This document shows positions 27,173 to 37,070 of a DNA stretch of 64,000 nucleotides, in pieces. The position numbers and the translations under genes were made by a program. Positions within the stretch are counted from its first letter, which is position 1; each line of letters begins with the position of its first letter. Source of the DNA: 2-12-FULL-35-23 sp965196985 (GTDB lineage: Bacteria > Pseudomonadota > Gammaproteobacteria > UBA12402); the NCBI GenBank assembly GCA_965196985.1, contig CBDALO010000043.1:1-64000 (forward strand), written 5' to 3'. The notes under the pieces are model-generated. The model searched no databases. It had not been told where the DNA came from and saw nothing but the letters and a program-made list of their open reading frames with translations.

Positions 27173-28384
27173 CTAATGAATAGTCTGCTCTTTGCTTTGC
27201 CATAAGAAAAAGTAAAACAATGCTGCTACTAAGCAAGCCATTAAGGTAAGAGTGATACCTAAAGGAAGTTGATTAACTTGTGGGACACCAGCGGAAAATA
27301 TCACGCATAAGCCTGCGCCTAAGTTTTGTATGCCGCCTAATAACGCCCCAGCAGTTCCTGCTAAGGTAGGGAAAGGTTGTAAAGCACCACTGGTAGCAGC
27401 TGGGAATAAAATACCGGCTGCAAAGAGGTACAGCGTTACAGGAACGATAATGGCAAAAATATTAACCCAGCCAAGTAAGCCAGTGATAAGTAAGCTAGTA
27501 GCGCCAACAACTAGTAAAACGATGCCTAGCAATAGTGTGCGTCTTAACGACCAGCGTCGTGCATAAAGCCCTGATAAGTAGCTGCCAAGCATATAAGCAG
27601 GTAAAGGAACGGTAAACCATAAGCTGGCAACGATAGTTGAATAATGTAAAACGTGAGTAAACAAAATGCCACCTATGGCTTCAAAAATGCAAACACCAGC
27701 AAAAGTAGCCACTAAACAAGCAAGGTAAGCAAGAAACTCCACATTACTAAAAATAGTGAGGTAATCTTGTTTAATGGTTTTTAATGAGAGTGGTTTTGAA
27801 CCGATAAAACGGTTGGTTTCAGTAAAAAAGCAGTACTCAGCAATAAGTACCAAAAGGCTAAAAATAGCTAGGAAAGCAAAGCTAGCTCGCCAGCCCCACA
27901 GTGCTGACAAAATACCGCCTAACAAAGGTGCTAACAAAGGTGCAACGATTAGTGCAACGCTGATATAGCTAGTGGCTTTATGTAAGTCATGGCCACTGTG
28001 AAGGTCACGCATAACAGTCCTTGCCATAACACCGCCAACTCCAATGCCTAGCCCTTGAATAAAGCTGCCAATTAGCAAGTGGCTAAAGTTGCTAGCAGTT
28101 GTGGCCATCAGTGAGCCAATCAAAAATACAATTAAGCCGATTAAAATAATAGGCTTGCGGCCATAGCGATCAGATAAAGGGCCATAGGCAAACTGTGAGA
28201 AGCCATAAGGAAATAGATAAGCGCCCATAACAGCTTGGAGTTGGTTGATTGGAACGTGTAGACCGTGAGCAATTAAGCTCATTGCTGGTACATAGATGGT
28301 ATTAGTCATTTGACCGACGGCAGCAAGTAGTGTGATAAGTAGTAGAAACTTGCTCGCGGATTGGTTGTTTAACGTTGTATCCAT
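27173..28384 (-). CDS. Bcr/CflA-type multidrug MFS transporter
   Basis: A 403 residue, 12-helix proton-driven exporter of the inner membrane. Family marks: TIYVPAMSLIAHGLHV in helix 1, the loop 2-3 motif YGPLSDRYGRKPIIL, and QGLGIGVGGVMARTVMRDL in helix 4-5, the region conserved in Bcr/CflA drug exporters. The gene has no stops or frameshifts and normal length. ATG 28384 is preceded by GAGCAATACAATAATGG, a weak ribosome site. It is likely monocistronic; the substrate cannot be told from sequence. Confidence 0.9.
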   Translation of the reverse strand: MDTTLNNQSASKFLLLITLLAAVGQMTNTIYVPAMSLIAHGLHVPINQLQAVMGAYLFPYGFSQFAYGPLSDRYGRKPIILIGLIVFLIGSLMATTASNFSHLLIGSFIQGLGIGVGGVMARTVMRDLHSGHDLHKATSYISVALIVAPLLAPLLGGILSALWGWRASFAFLAIFSLLVLIAEYCFFTETNRFIGSKPLSLKTIKQDYLTIFSNVEFLAYLACLVATFAGVCIFEAIGGILFTHVLHYSTIVASLWFTVPLPAYMLGSYLSGLYARRWSLRRTLLLGIVLLVVGATSLLITGLLGWVNIFAIIVPVTLYLFAAGILFPAATSGALQPFPTLAGTAGALLGGIQNLGAGLCVIFSAGVPQVNQLPLGITLTLMACLVAALFYFFLWQSKEQTIH

Positions 28385-28446
28385 TATTGTATTGCTCAGA
28401 TTAATTCTACTGTTGGTTTTGCAATTTTTACTAGTTGGTGTTGCAG

Positions 28447-28524
28447 AACGGGTGGCGCGAATCGAGGGCTCCCAGCAATGCTGCTTGCGAGCATGCTGGG
28501 AAGCGATTCGTGACAGGGCCCGTT
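28447..28524. repeat. Long imperfect hairpin upstream of the MFS gene
   Basis: Nested complementary arms: AACGGG/CCCGTT outside, CGAATCG/CGATTCG next, CCCAGCA/TGCTGGG inside. About 78 bases, G+C-rich against its surroundings. It lies in the leader of the MFS exporter gene on the minus strand and may be a mobile palindrome or an attenuator. Confidence 0.55.
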
Positions 28525-28647
28525 GGACGCAAAAAGGTTATTAAATACAAAACTCACATTGGTCATAATTTTAAGGGTCAAACCCCGTTTGTTAAAATTT
28601 GCGCCATTCTAGTATGCTTTTCATGGGGGTCAACGGACCATATTATA

Positions 28648-30116
28648 CTGAGAACTACCCAAAATTGTTATCTCCCTACCTGAACTGAATTCGATAATTC
28701 TTTTTGTTCTTCTTGAGAAACACTATTTTCTTTAAAAAATTGCTCTACTAAGTGATACGTTAGAAGTTTTCTAATACCCTTCGCAATAAAGTGTCGTGTC
28801 ACCTTGCCCTTACCATCTCCTAATTTAGCTAGCATAATTGCGTAATCGTCATAAGCTTTTTCCTTACCTATCTCATACAAATATGAGGCCACATAAAAAC
28901 ATACAGCCAGTAGATTTTGTATCCCTTTAAAATTTTTTATCTGCATATTTTCCCAGCCTAGTCCTTCCTTGAGAAATTTAAAAACATATTCAATTTTCGC
29001 ACGAGATAGATAGGCTATGTATACCTCATACGCCTCATCAAAAGTCGTTACTTTTTTATTAGTTAATAGCAGCATGTCATTCTTAAAAATTCTCCTACCA
29101 TCTCTGCCTGTAATTTGGATTTTAATTGCATTGATGTTCTCAAACTCTCCAAAATAAATAGTTATTTTTCCGTCTTGTACGCAATTCTTTCCAACTGTTA
29201 ACTTTTGGAATTGCTTTTCGCCTTGAGCATCAAAATCAGCGTTAATCAGCTTAAGCTTTTTACCATCATCACCTCTACCTTCTATTGTTCTTGTTATTTT
29301 TGAGCGAATAATAAAGTCTTGATCTAGGTTTGTATCAATTAGTGAGAGATAGTCATTATCATCAAACTCTCTATCTAGAATATGGGTAATGGTTGCATCT
29401 TCATTCTTTGATTTTAGGCAGATTCCTATTTTTTCTATTTCACGAATAGACAGCAGCTTTTTATTAAAGTAATCACCAGATTCATAAAGACTCTTGGCCT
29501 CTTTATCTCCCTCAAATGGCTTTCCAGCCTCTATTTTCTTAATATGCTCAGCTTTTAAAAACTTAGGGTCTTTATTGCTGTAGCTTACATGCGATAGTAG
29601 ATGCACAGCCTTATCACCAGGTACTAATGCAACTGCGTTATGCGTGCTGTAACCATTGATAATATCCCCGTCCAGACTCCTTACTTTACCTAGATTTTCA
29701 GTTTGCTTGCTATGTGGCTTTCTAATATCAGAAGGATCATGAAGAACATCAATTTTACTGGCGTGTGAAAGTTTTTCACAGCTCTGTTCTAGCAATACAT
29801 CATTTGTTTTTATTGGATCTAAATCGGTGCTTTTATTTTCACCGGTAAGTGTACGAATCATCTTTTTATACTCATTGTTATCTTTTGATGAACTGAACAA
29901 CTTACAACTACCTTCAGTTAATAGCTTTCCTACAATCGTCGATAGATTTTTTTAAAACAACTTTCCCAGTTAATTTTGAAAAAAGAGGGGCAGCGTAATC
30001 GGCGAAGTTTAACATTTATACTCATCTCGTTAGTCTTGTTAAAAAGACAAAGCATAGTCATTTTTACACAATATTTCAGCATTATTTTGCTGATTTAAAT
30101 TTTGGGTAGTTTTCAG
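28648..30116 (-). mobile_element. IS4-like element (1469 bp), copy B
   Basis: Same CTGA.AACTACCCAAAATT ends as copy A. Target duplication TATTATA (28641-28647 and 30117-30123). It sits 52 bp before the radA start, so it separates radA from DNA further upstream. Confidence 0.95.
28668..29900 (-). CDS. IS4-like DDE transposase, copy B
   Basis: 410 residues, identical to copy A apart from Ile for Phe in GEFENINAIK. The same out-of-frame N-terminal segment and A7 run are present upstream (about 29925-30020). Confidence 0.88.
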   Translation of the reverse strand: MFSSSKDNNEYKKMIRTLTGENKSTDLDPIKTNDVLLEQSCEKLSHASKIDVLHDPSDIRKPHSKQTENLGKVRSLDGDIINGYSTHNAVALVPGDKAVHLLSHVSYSNKDPKFLKAEHIKKIEAGKPFEGDKEAKSLYESGDYFNKKLLSIREIEKIGICLKSKNEDATITHILDREFDDNDYLSLIDTNLDQDFIIRSKITRTIEGRGDDGKKLKLINADFDAQGEKQFQKLTVGKNCVQDGKITIYFGEFENINAIKIQITGRDGRRIFKNDMLLLTNKKVTTFDEAYEVYIAYLSRAKIEYVFKFLKEGLGWENMQIKNFKGIQNLLAVCFYVASYLYEIGKEKAYDDYAIMLAKLGDGKGKVTRHFIAKGIRKLLTYHLVEQFFKENSVSQEEQKELSNSVQVGR

Positions 30117-30168
30117 TATTATAGGAAACAGTGTTATTATCACGGCTTGCTTAGAAGGAATCGGTGTA

Positions 30169-31529
30169 ATGTTAAAAGAAAAGACTCTCTATGTTTGCCA
30201 TCACTGCGGTGCTCAATTCCCTAAGTGGGCTGGGCAGTGTGGTGAATGTGGTGCTTGGAATAGCCTAGCTGAAGAGCGGGTAAGTAAGGCGAGTAATAGT
30301 GCGTTGCGCTTTAATCACTATGCCGGTGCGCAAAGTGAGCTAACGGCGATTGCAGATGTTGAGTTGACCGAGTTATCGCGTGTATCAACCACGGTGAGTG
30401 AGTTCGATCGTGTGTTAGGTGGCGGAATCATTGCGGGTTCGGTGGTCTTGATTGGTGGCGATCCAGGAATTGGCAAGTCGACTTTGTTGTTACAAGTATT
30501 ATCTCAATTGGCTCAACGGGTACCTGCTTTATACGTTACTGGGGAGGAATCTTTACAGCAGGTAGCATTGCGCGCTAAGCGTTTGCAGTTGCCCGCACAA
30601 GAATTGCAATTGCTCTCGGAGATTCAAGTCGAAGCAATTATCAAAACAGCACAGCAAACTAAACCAAAAGTTCTAGTGATTGACTCAATTCAAACAATTT
30701 GTACTGAACAAGTTACTTCAGCACCAGGGTCAGTGAGTCAATTACGTGAAAGTGCTGCGCAGTTAGTGCGTTTCGCTAAAAGTACCAATACAACAATTTT
30801 TTTAGTGGGACACGTCACCAAAGAGGGCGCTATTGCGGGGCCACGGGTATTGGAGCATATGGTTGATACGGTGTTGTACTTTGAAGGTCAGCGAGGCAGC
30901 CGGTTTCGTGTTATTCGTGCGGTTAAGAACCGTTTTGGTGCTGTTAATGAGTTGGGTGTGTTTGCGATGACGGAGCAAGGCTTGCGTGAAGTGGCTAACC
31001 CCTCAGCAATATTTATGAGCCAGGGTGAGGCAATAGGTGCGGGTAATGTTATTACTGCCGCTTGGGAAGGGAGTCGGCCTTTGTTAGCTGAAGTACAAGC
31101 TTTGGTTGATGGTAGTCACCTTGGTAATCCACGTCGGGTGACCGTAGGGTTAGAGACCAATCGTTTAGCAATGCTTTTAGCTGTGTTGAATCGCCATGCT
31201 GGTGTGGCGACTCATGATCAAGATGTCTTTGTTAATGTCGTTGGTGGTTTGCGAGTTTTGGAGACTGCTGCTGATTTGGCTGCGGTAGTTGCGATTGTAT
31301 CAAGCTTAAAAGATCAGCCTTTGCCGCGTGATTTGTTAATCTTTGGTGAGGTTGGTTTAGGGGGGGGGAGATTCGCCCAGTGCCTAATGGTCAGGAACGC
31401 TTACGTGAAGCAGCTAAGCATGGCTTTAAACGTGCTATTGTGCCTAAGGGTAATCATTCTGTTAAGCCTATCGATGGCTTGACGATACGGGGTGTGGCAC
31501 GTTTGGATGAGGCGTTGAGTTTACTGTAG
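30169..31529 (+). pseudogene. radA: radA (DNA repair ATPase) with a frameshift in a G9 run
   Basis: RadA/Sms branch-migration ATPase in recombinational repair. It shows the N-terminal zinc finger (CHHCG..CGECGAW), Walker A GGDPGIGKST, the KNRFG motif (VKNRFGAVNELGVF) and the Lon-like C-terminal domain. At 31360-31368 a run of nine G shifts the frame: the family expects GLGGEIRPVPNGQERL, which needs seven (or ten) G. The native frame continues beyond it to LDEALSLL and TAG at 31529; as written, the protein ends at 31482 with a foreign tail. Could be decay, phase variation or an assembly error. Confidence 0.92.
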
Positions 31530-31603
31530 TTAAATCTGGCATTTTTCAGGTTTAACTGTTGTGATGCGTGCAAACGACACTGAGATTTGCTAGGCTTGCG
31601 TCC

Positions 31604-32008
31604 GAGCTGGCCAGGCAATCGCGAGATCATCTGATCTCGAGGAAAGTCCGGGCTCCATAGGGCAGGGTGCCAGGTAACGCCTGGGAGGCGCAAGCCTACG
31701 GAAAGTGCCACAGAAAAAATACCGCCTCGCACCTAAATTGGCTTAGTGATGAAAGTAGTTTTAGTCCACGGGCAATTTAGGTGCGGGGTAAGGGTGAAAT
31801 GGTGCGGTAAGAGCGCACCGCACTGCTGGTAACAGCAGTGGCAGGGTAAACCCCACCTGGAGCAAGACAAATAGGAATCTCGCCAACTTGATTGGCAGGC
31901 TGCGGCCCGCGGCTTGATTCGGGTAAGTCGCTTGAGCTAGTCGGTGACGACTAGCCTAGATGAATGATTGCTCTCGACAGAACCCGGCTTATTGGCTGGC
32001 TCACTTCC
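31604..32008 (+). ncRNA. rnpB: RNase P RNA (type A)
   Basis: Catalytic RNA of RNase P, processing tRNA 5' ends. Conserved core: GAGGAAAGTCCGGGCTCCAT and AGGGCAGGGTGCCAGGTAAC, GGTAAACCCCACC, and the 3' ACAGAACCCGGCTTAT. Helix P1 pairs GAGCTGGCC (31604-31612) with GGCTGGCTC (31994-32002). Length near 400 bases is normal for gammaproteobacteria. It lies 74 bases after radA with no other gene between. Confidence 0.97.
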
Positions 32009-32062
32009 TTAATAAAACCTTAAGCTGGTAACTTTATACTGATTGGTATGAGGTTGGTGGAT

Positions 32063-33449
32063 GGGTGCTGCCTCTATATAATGTAGGCTATATTGCTGCT
32101 GGCACGCCAAAATCATTGACCTTCTCCCAAAACTGATCCCATCTGCCTTTAGTCTTTACTAGTGTTCTCAAGCATAAAACGATTTTCATTCCCTTGTCTT
32201 TCCAGCGCATTCCTGATCCGCCTAATCTTTGTTTAACAATTGTTTTACATGCTGCTTCAGTGACGCCAGAGCCAATTGGTGCATTCTGCTTAATCAAATT
32301 ATGATACGACATTCGCTTTTCTTTAATATTATTTTCAAAATACGTAATTGTTCCTTCTAGCTTTTCTCTAAGCGATTTATTCAGTTTTTTATTTAGATGC
32401 TCTTTAAGCTCAGCAAGTATTCTACCTGCCGCACCTTTCTTGTGCTTTAAGTCATGACATCTCTCTTCGAGCCAAACATCACGCTCATCTCTTTCAGATT
32501 TTTTGGTAAATACTGCCTTTGATGCTTCGCCGAGATATTCAGTTGCATGCCAAAAATCTAAAATTTGCGTATCAGTATGTTTTTTTAGAAATGGCCAATT
32601 ATTTTTTGCTCCATCAGCAACGCCAATTGTTTTAGCATCAGGGTAATATTTCTTTTTCAGCTTTATTTCCTTTTCAAGCCTATTAAAGAATTCATCTTTT
32701 CCATATTCTGGTGATGCTGCAACGTAGGTTGTGTGCAGGCGTGCACCATGCTTATCATACATGGAAATAGTTCCAACCATGCTCTCTCTATAACCATCAT
32801 CAACGGTGAGAACATATGCACCATCTAAGCTAATACTTAGCATCTCAATGCCTGCATCAAGCTTTGGCTCTTCATATTCCCACTCAGCCTCTTTGGCTTG
32901 TGCAATACCGCCAACAAAATCAGTTGCCCGTTGCAAGTATGAATGTGAGATTTTACGGTTATGATTGACCTTGAGATCATCAATAACACTAGGAGCAGGT
33001 AAGTTTGAGTATTTATGTGAGATTATTTTTGCAAATCGCGGTGTTGATCCTTGGATAATTCTAGCCTTATCTTCTAAAGGACAAAAGATCTTCCCGCCTT
33101 TAGAGGTTTGATAAACATAACGCTTAACTCGAGCAACTCCATAAGGCGTTTGGTAATTTGCTTCATCTCTACTTCGTGCTGTTAGCTTTATTTTTCCAAC
33201 ATGGATAGGAGAGCCATCTGCATCAAACTTACTTAAAGCTTTTTCAGTGGCTAATGTTCCAACCTCATTAAGGCCGTCAAGAATTGCATCCTCACATTCA
33301 AGCATGGATCCTTTTAGTGGAAGCTTGAGCTCAATAGTTAATTCATTATTTTCATCAGAGAGAATTCTAGCTAACATCCAAACACCATCCGTAATCAAGT
33401 TAAAGTGTATATTATGCTATATTTTCTACATTATATAAAGGCAGCACCC
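32063..33449 (-). mobile_element. ISKra4-family element, copy 1 (1387 bp)
   Basis: Ends GGGTGCTGCC and GGCAGCACCC; 9 bp target duplication TTGGTGGAT (32054-32062 and 33450-33458). Every copy in the window is exactly 1387 bp once nested DNA is removed. Confidence 0.95.
32088..33398 (-). CDS. ISKra4-family transposase, copy 1
   Basis: A 436 residue DDE transposase. Family blocks: TPYGVARVKRYVYQTSKGG, ISLDGAYVLTVDDGYRES (first Asp region), GVADGAKNNWPFLKKH (second Asp region), ILDFWHATEYLGEASKA, and IGSGVTEAACKTIVKQRLGG with the Glu, then GSGMRWKDKGM. Usual ISKra4 length. The start may be TTG 33398 or ATG at residue 8 (MLARILSDENN). Intact. Confidence 0.93.
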   Translation of the reverse strand: MITDGVWMLARILSDENNELTIELKLPLKGSMLECEDAILDGLNEVGTLATEKALSKFDADGSPIHVGKIKLTARSRDEANYQTPYGVARVKRYVYQTSKGGKIFCPLEDKARIIQGSTPRFAKIISHKYSNLPAPSVIDDLKVNHNRKISHSYLQRATDFVGGIAQAKEAEWEYEEPKLDAGIEMLSISLDGAYVLTVDDGYRESMVGTISMYDKHGARLHTTYVAASPEYGKDEFFNRLEKEIKLKKKYYPDAKTIGVADGAKNNWPFLKKHTDTQILDFWHATEYLGEASKAVFTKKSERDERDVWLEERCHDLKHKKGAAGRILAELKEHLNKKLNKSLREKLEGTITYFENNIKEKRMSYHNLIKQNAPIGSGVTEAACKTIVKQRLGGSGMRWKDKGMKIVLCLRTLVKTKGRWDQFWEKVNDFGVPAAI

Positions 33450-33464
33450 TTGGTGGATTCATTT

Positions 33465-33526
33465 AAAGGAAGTTGTTTTTTTTATAATCCACCCTGGCCC
33501 TCCTTATTCTAAGGAGGGGACGTGCT
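33465..33526. repeat. Dispersed repeat with CCTCCTT hairpin, copy A
   Basis: AAAGGAAGTTG, then ATAATCCACCCTGGCC, then CCTCCTTATTCTAAGGAGG. The same order occurs at 61661-61724 after ftsI. The hairpin arms CCTCCTT/AAGGAGG resemble a terminator or a REP-type palindrome. Confidence 0.7.
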
Positions 33527-33649
33527 AGGAAAGCTTGATGCATGTACTCTAAGGAGGGGACGTGCTAGGAAAGCTTGATGCATGTACTCTAATGAGGGGG
33601 CGTGCTAGGAAAGCTTGATGCATGTACTCTAATGAGGGGGCGTGCTAAG
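33508..33649. repeat. 40 bp tandem repeat, about 3.5 units
   Basis: Unit TCTAAGGAGGGGACGTGCTA followed by GGAAAGCTTGATGCATGTAC, at 33508, 33548, 33588 and a partial at 33628. The last two units change AAGGAGGGGAC to AATGAGGGGGC. There are no unique spacers, so this is not a CRISPR array. It lies 49 bases before the large hypothetical gene. Confidence 0.9.
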
Positions 33650-33697
33650 CAGCTTCTGACGGGGATTTAGTTAATAGTTAATAATAAAAGGTTACTT

Positions 33698-35492
33698 ATG
33701 TTGCTCATTCCTGAACAAGCGTTACTAACAAGAATAACCAATCTAGTTGCTGATTATAATCGTGAGAAGTTTCACCTAGGCTATGAGCCGCTAATCGTTA
33801 TAAATCTAAAAGCAAGAGATCTTACCAGCTTATTTGAAGCTTACCCTGAACAGGCATTTGAGTTATTAAGCGCTGAAGATCAAACAGAGTTTCGAGAATT
33901 GTTTGCTGCATTGATGCCTGAAGATGCTGCGGCGTTAATTTTGATTTTTGGGCAAGCGATTAAGTTTGTAGATGGTTGTGTTGGGCCTATTGCTGAAGTT
34001 GAGTTATCCGCTTGTTCTACTTTACTGAGTCGTTTTCATGAATTTGTTGCTGGTTATGAAAAACGGGCTTGTTCCCCAGAGCTAGCAGGAGTTTGTGATC
34101 GGGCAATTAAATTTGCTTCGCGACTGCCAAAAGCTATGGTTAATGCTGATCAGATTGATTATTTAAAGCGACAGGTGGTGTCTATCACGGTGCTTGCTAC
34201 TTTAAAGCAAAATGTGCTTAATCCAGTTTTGTCAGGTTTTGCTGATGCCTTTAATGAAGGTAAACCTTTTAATACGGCTCATGCTTATTTTCTTCCAGTC
34301 GAGGATTTTCATACAAAGCTAATGCGGGTTTTAGCTTTGCTAACCTTTGATCGTAATGCTATTGATCATCGGGCTGTGCAAGAGGTTATGGTTTGGAATA
34401 GGGCGCGCTTTCAAGCTATGTTGGGTGGTGTGGAGTTGCCTAACCCTGAAGGTGATGAACAACGATTTTTATTGCATTTTAGTCAGCACATCGCACAAGT
34501 GTTTGCTTTAGCTTGGCAGTTAACTGTCGTTGATAGTCTTGCACAAGCAAGGGCGGTTCAGGTGCTTTTGCTTGAGAAGGTAGCGGCATTGCAGGGGCTT
34601 GTGGTTGGTTCCAAGCAGTTAGAAGGATTAGATTGGCCTGCTAGCTTGAATTCGACTTTATTCTCCAATGAGTTTTCTTTTAAGAGTTTGTTTGAAGGTT
34701 TGCAAGAAGGGCTGCCATTTGATGATGTGGAGCCTGATTTGGTTTTTCTTGAACCTCTAAGTAAAGAGGGATTTATAACGCCGTTTCCTCGTGCTTTAGA
34801 TCCAGAGCGTGCTCCTGTTGAGCTTGCTAGTGCTGCGCTTGTAGGTTCTGCTGAACAGCGATCGTCGTGCAGACCGTTTCGTGAGGTGGTTGCTCGTGTT
34901 GATCTTAGGGTTGCGCTAGAAGCTAGCGGATCAGAAGGATCTAGAGTTTTGTTTGATAATCTGTATCGAGCTTGGTGTGTAGGTGGTGGAATAGGGTTGC
35001 TTTCAGTAGAAACTTTATATTTAAGTTCCGTGTTTGGGTCATTGTCATTAATTAATGAAGCTAATATAAAAGCTTTTGAAAAGCTTCAGTTGGACTTAAC
35101 CCAGTTAGCCACTATTTTATTGGTTAATAGCCCCGGGGCTGATTTGCCAAAGGAAGATTTGCTTCAGTTTCAAAGGGCTTTGCGCTTAGTTTGTAGGCTT
35201 GGTTTAACAGTCAGTGTTGCTTTGTTTGAGTATGCTGTGAAACAACTTGGTTTATTGCCTCAACTAAAGGGCTCGAAGCGTTTAACACATCAGCAACAGC
35301 AGTTGCAAGAGCGCACTCGAAGTTTGCGGATTAGTTCGAGTAATGGTTCTTGTTTACACGGTTTACATGCGGATTTTAAAGGGGCTGTAGAGGTAAAAAA
35401 TAATGTTCTCTATGGTCCGGGTTTGCTACATTGGCCAGGGGTAGACGGAACTGGCTGTTCTGATGATTACAAGGGTTTAGTGAAAAAACTTG
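33698..35492 (+). pseudogene. Large hypothetical gene, 5' part (split by IS91 copy 1)
   Basis: ATG 33698 (after AAAGGTTACTT) begins MLLIPEQALLTRITNLVADY. Mostly helical and hydrophilic, with Leu-rich stretches (FEAYPEQAFELLSAEDQTEF, EKVAALQGLVVGSKQLEG) and no signal peptide or membrane segment. The open frame is cut at CTTG (35489-35492) and continues in frame at 37071 as DSQVASLLSPNMVRLDDELI. Rejoined, the gene is 2781 bases, a protein of 926 residues. No known domain recognised; a lineage-specific or host-directed protein is possible. The last part has a paralogue at 57055. Confidence 0.7.
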
Positions 35493-37070
35493 ATATTAAG
35501 GAATTTCAATGTGTCAATTGGTAAAAATACCACCAATTAAAATGAATAATTTTAGCACAGGTATTTTTTATAAAATCGATTTAGTGGTGGGGCAGGGTTA
35601 GTTATGACAAACAATAGCCAAAACTAGCTGTTATTTGTTGTTTTGGACGGACTACCCCCTTAGGAAGTTATTAGATTTTTTTCAGTAAGGCGAGTTCACG
35701 ATGCTTTGATAGCAATTTGTAACGGTTAGGTTGTCTATACCAGCAGTTAGCTAAAAACATTTGGCTACCGCATAGAACACATTCATAGGGGTCAATGTTA
35801 AAATTATTTTGCATTAAGGTGCGGTAATTGACCTGGGGTGTGTTTGGATCAGTTTCACCTAATAGGAGTCTGACTTTGGGTAGCATCTCACCTCGCACCC
35901 GGTTAGCAAGAAACCCATAATAACGCACCATACGAAAGCCAACATCAGGAATGTGTTGAATAAATCGAGCAATAAACTCTTCCGCGGTTAATTTAAATTG
36001 CTTGTAGGTTTTAGAGACGTGATCAAGATAATTAAAACTGAGGCTGCTCCCATCAAAGTTTTTAATTTTTGACTCAGCAATAGGAGGACGTTTGGTGTAT
36101 CGACCTAAGTATTTAACGTTTTGTTTGTGATTCTTTGAGGGCTTTGCGCAATGTACTACCCATCGTTTTTGGTAAAGCTGATCAAGCAGTTGATTAAAGT
36201 TGAAAGTGTGGTTCAGTGTAGAGGCTAACTGATTTGGCAGAATAAGCCCTTTGTCCTGGTGGTGGTTTCTAAAAAGGTTAATGACCTCATAACGCCACAT
36301 GGACATTAGTGTAGGTTGATGGAAGTAGAGGCTTTTCCATTGTGTTAACTCTTTGTTGATACCACCCAGAGTGATTGACGCATGAAGATGCACATTGCGC
36401 TTTAGATCTCTGCCAAAGGTGTGAAGCGCGATAAATACACCGGGTTTAACCCTCTTGTTTTTAGCAAGCTTGAGTAACACCTTTGCTGCTAATGGTGGGA
36501 GTAAATTAAGAAGCTCTCTGTTTGTCCAAAAGCAGTCCCAAAGAGTAGAGGGCATGGTGAATGTGATGTGTTGCCATGCAGTGTTGGGTAAGATTGCCAT
36601 TTGTTGTTGTATCCATACTTCTGTGGCTTTTTTACCACACGATGAACAGCTTTTAGCTTTGCAGGTATGGCGGATGTATTTGACGTGTGAACAGTTTTGA
36701 TTACTGCAATGATACTCTTTATGGCCACGCATAGGATGTTTGCAGCTAAGCAGCTTAACAATGCCAATGACAATAGCTTCTCTGATTTTATCTTTGTACT
36801 TGGTGTGAAAGTTCCACCAGTTCTGATTGGTTACCAAGATTTGTTTGATACTAAAGCGTTTCATTATTCTTAGAGTAAAATGAGAAGCGCGTATAGTAAG
36901 TGAGTTATTGCTCAGCTACCTGAAGCAATTTCTATAGCAGGTCTGTTATTTTTATTCGTTATTATTCCATGGGCAGGTTTGACTAGTTTGAGACTTAATA
37001 ATACTCGTGGCTTTGTAAAGACTAAACTCTTAGAGGCTTAGAAAGTTGCCGGCGAAGCCGGCCTGACTTG
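35493..37070 (-). mobile_element. IS91-family element, copy 1 (1578 bp)
   Basis: Starts ATATTAAGGAATTTCAATG right after target CTTG and ends with the hairpin GCCGGCGAAGCCGGC then CTGACTTG. There is no target duplication beyond the CTTG, as expected for rolling-circle IS91. Precise removal restores the 926 codon reading frame. The left (3' of transposase) end also has the hairpin AATTGGT/ACCAATT. Confidence 0.9.
35671..36864 (-). CDS. IS91-family Y2 transposase, copy 1
   Basis: A 397 residue HUH rolling-circle transposase. It has an N-terminal zinc-binding region (CKHPMRGHKEYHC, CSSCGKKATEVW), the HUH motif in NVHLHASITLGG, and the paired catalytic tyrosines in VKYLGRYTKRPP. The C-terminal CVLCGSQM is a second Cys pair. 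Length fits IS91/IS801. No lesions. Confidence 0.93.
   Translation of the reverse strand: MKRFSIKQILVTNQNWWNFHTKYKDKIREAIVIGIVKLLSCKHPMRGHKEYHCSNQNCSHVKYIRHTCKAKSCSSCGKKATEVWIQQQMAILPNTAWQHITFTMPSTLWDCFWTNRELLNLLPPLAAKVLLKLAKNKRVKPGVFIALHTFGRDLKRNVHLHASITLGGINKELTQWKSLYFHQPTLMSMWRYEVINLFRNHHQDKGLILPNQLASTLNHTFNFNQLLDQLYQKRWVVHCAKPSKNHKQNVKYLGRYTKRPPIAESKIKNFDGSSLSFNYLDHVSKTYKQFKLTAEEFIARFIQHIPDVGFRMVRYYGFLANRVRGEMLPKVRLLLGETDPNTPQVNYRTLMQNNFNIDPYECVLCGSQMFLANCWYRQPNRYKLLSKHRELALLKKI

Noticed and set aside
33508..33649. CRISPR-like array
   Set aside because: The 40 bp units are contiguous with no unique spacers and there are no cas genes nearby. It is a plain tandem repeat.
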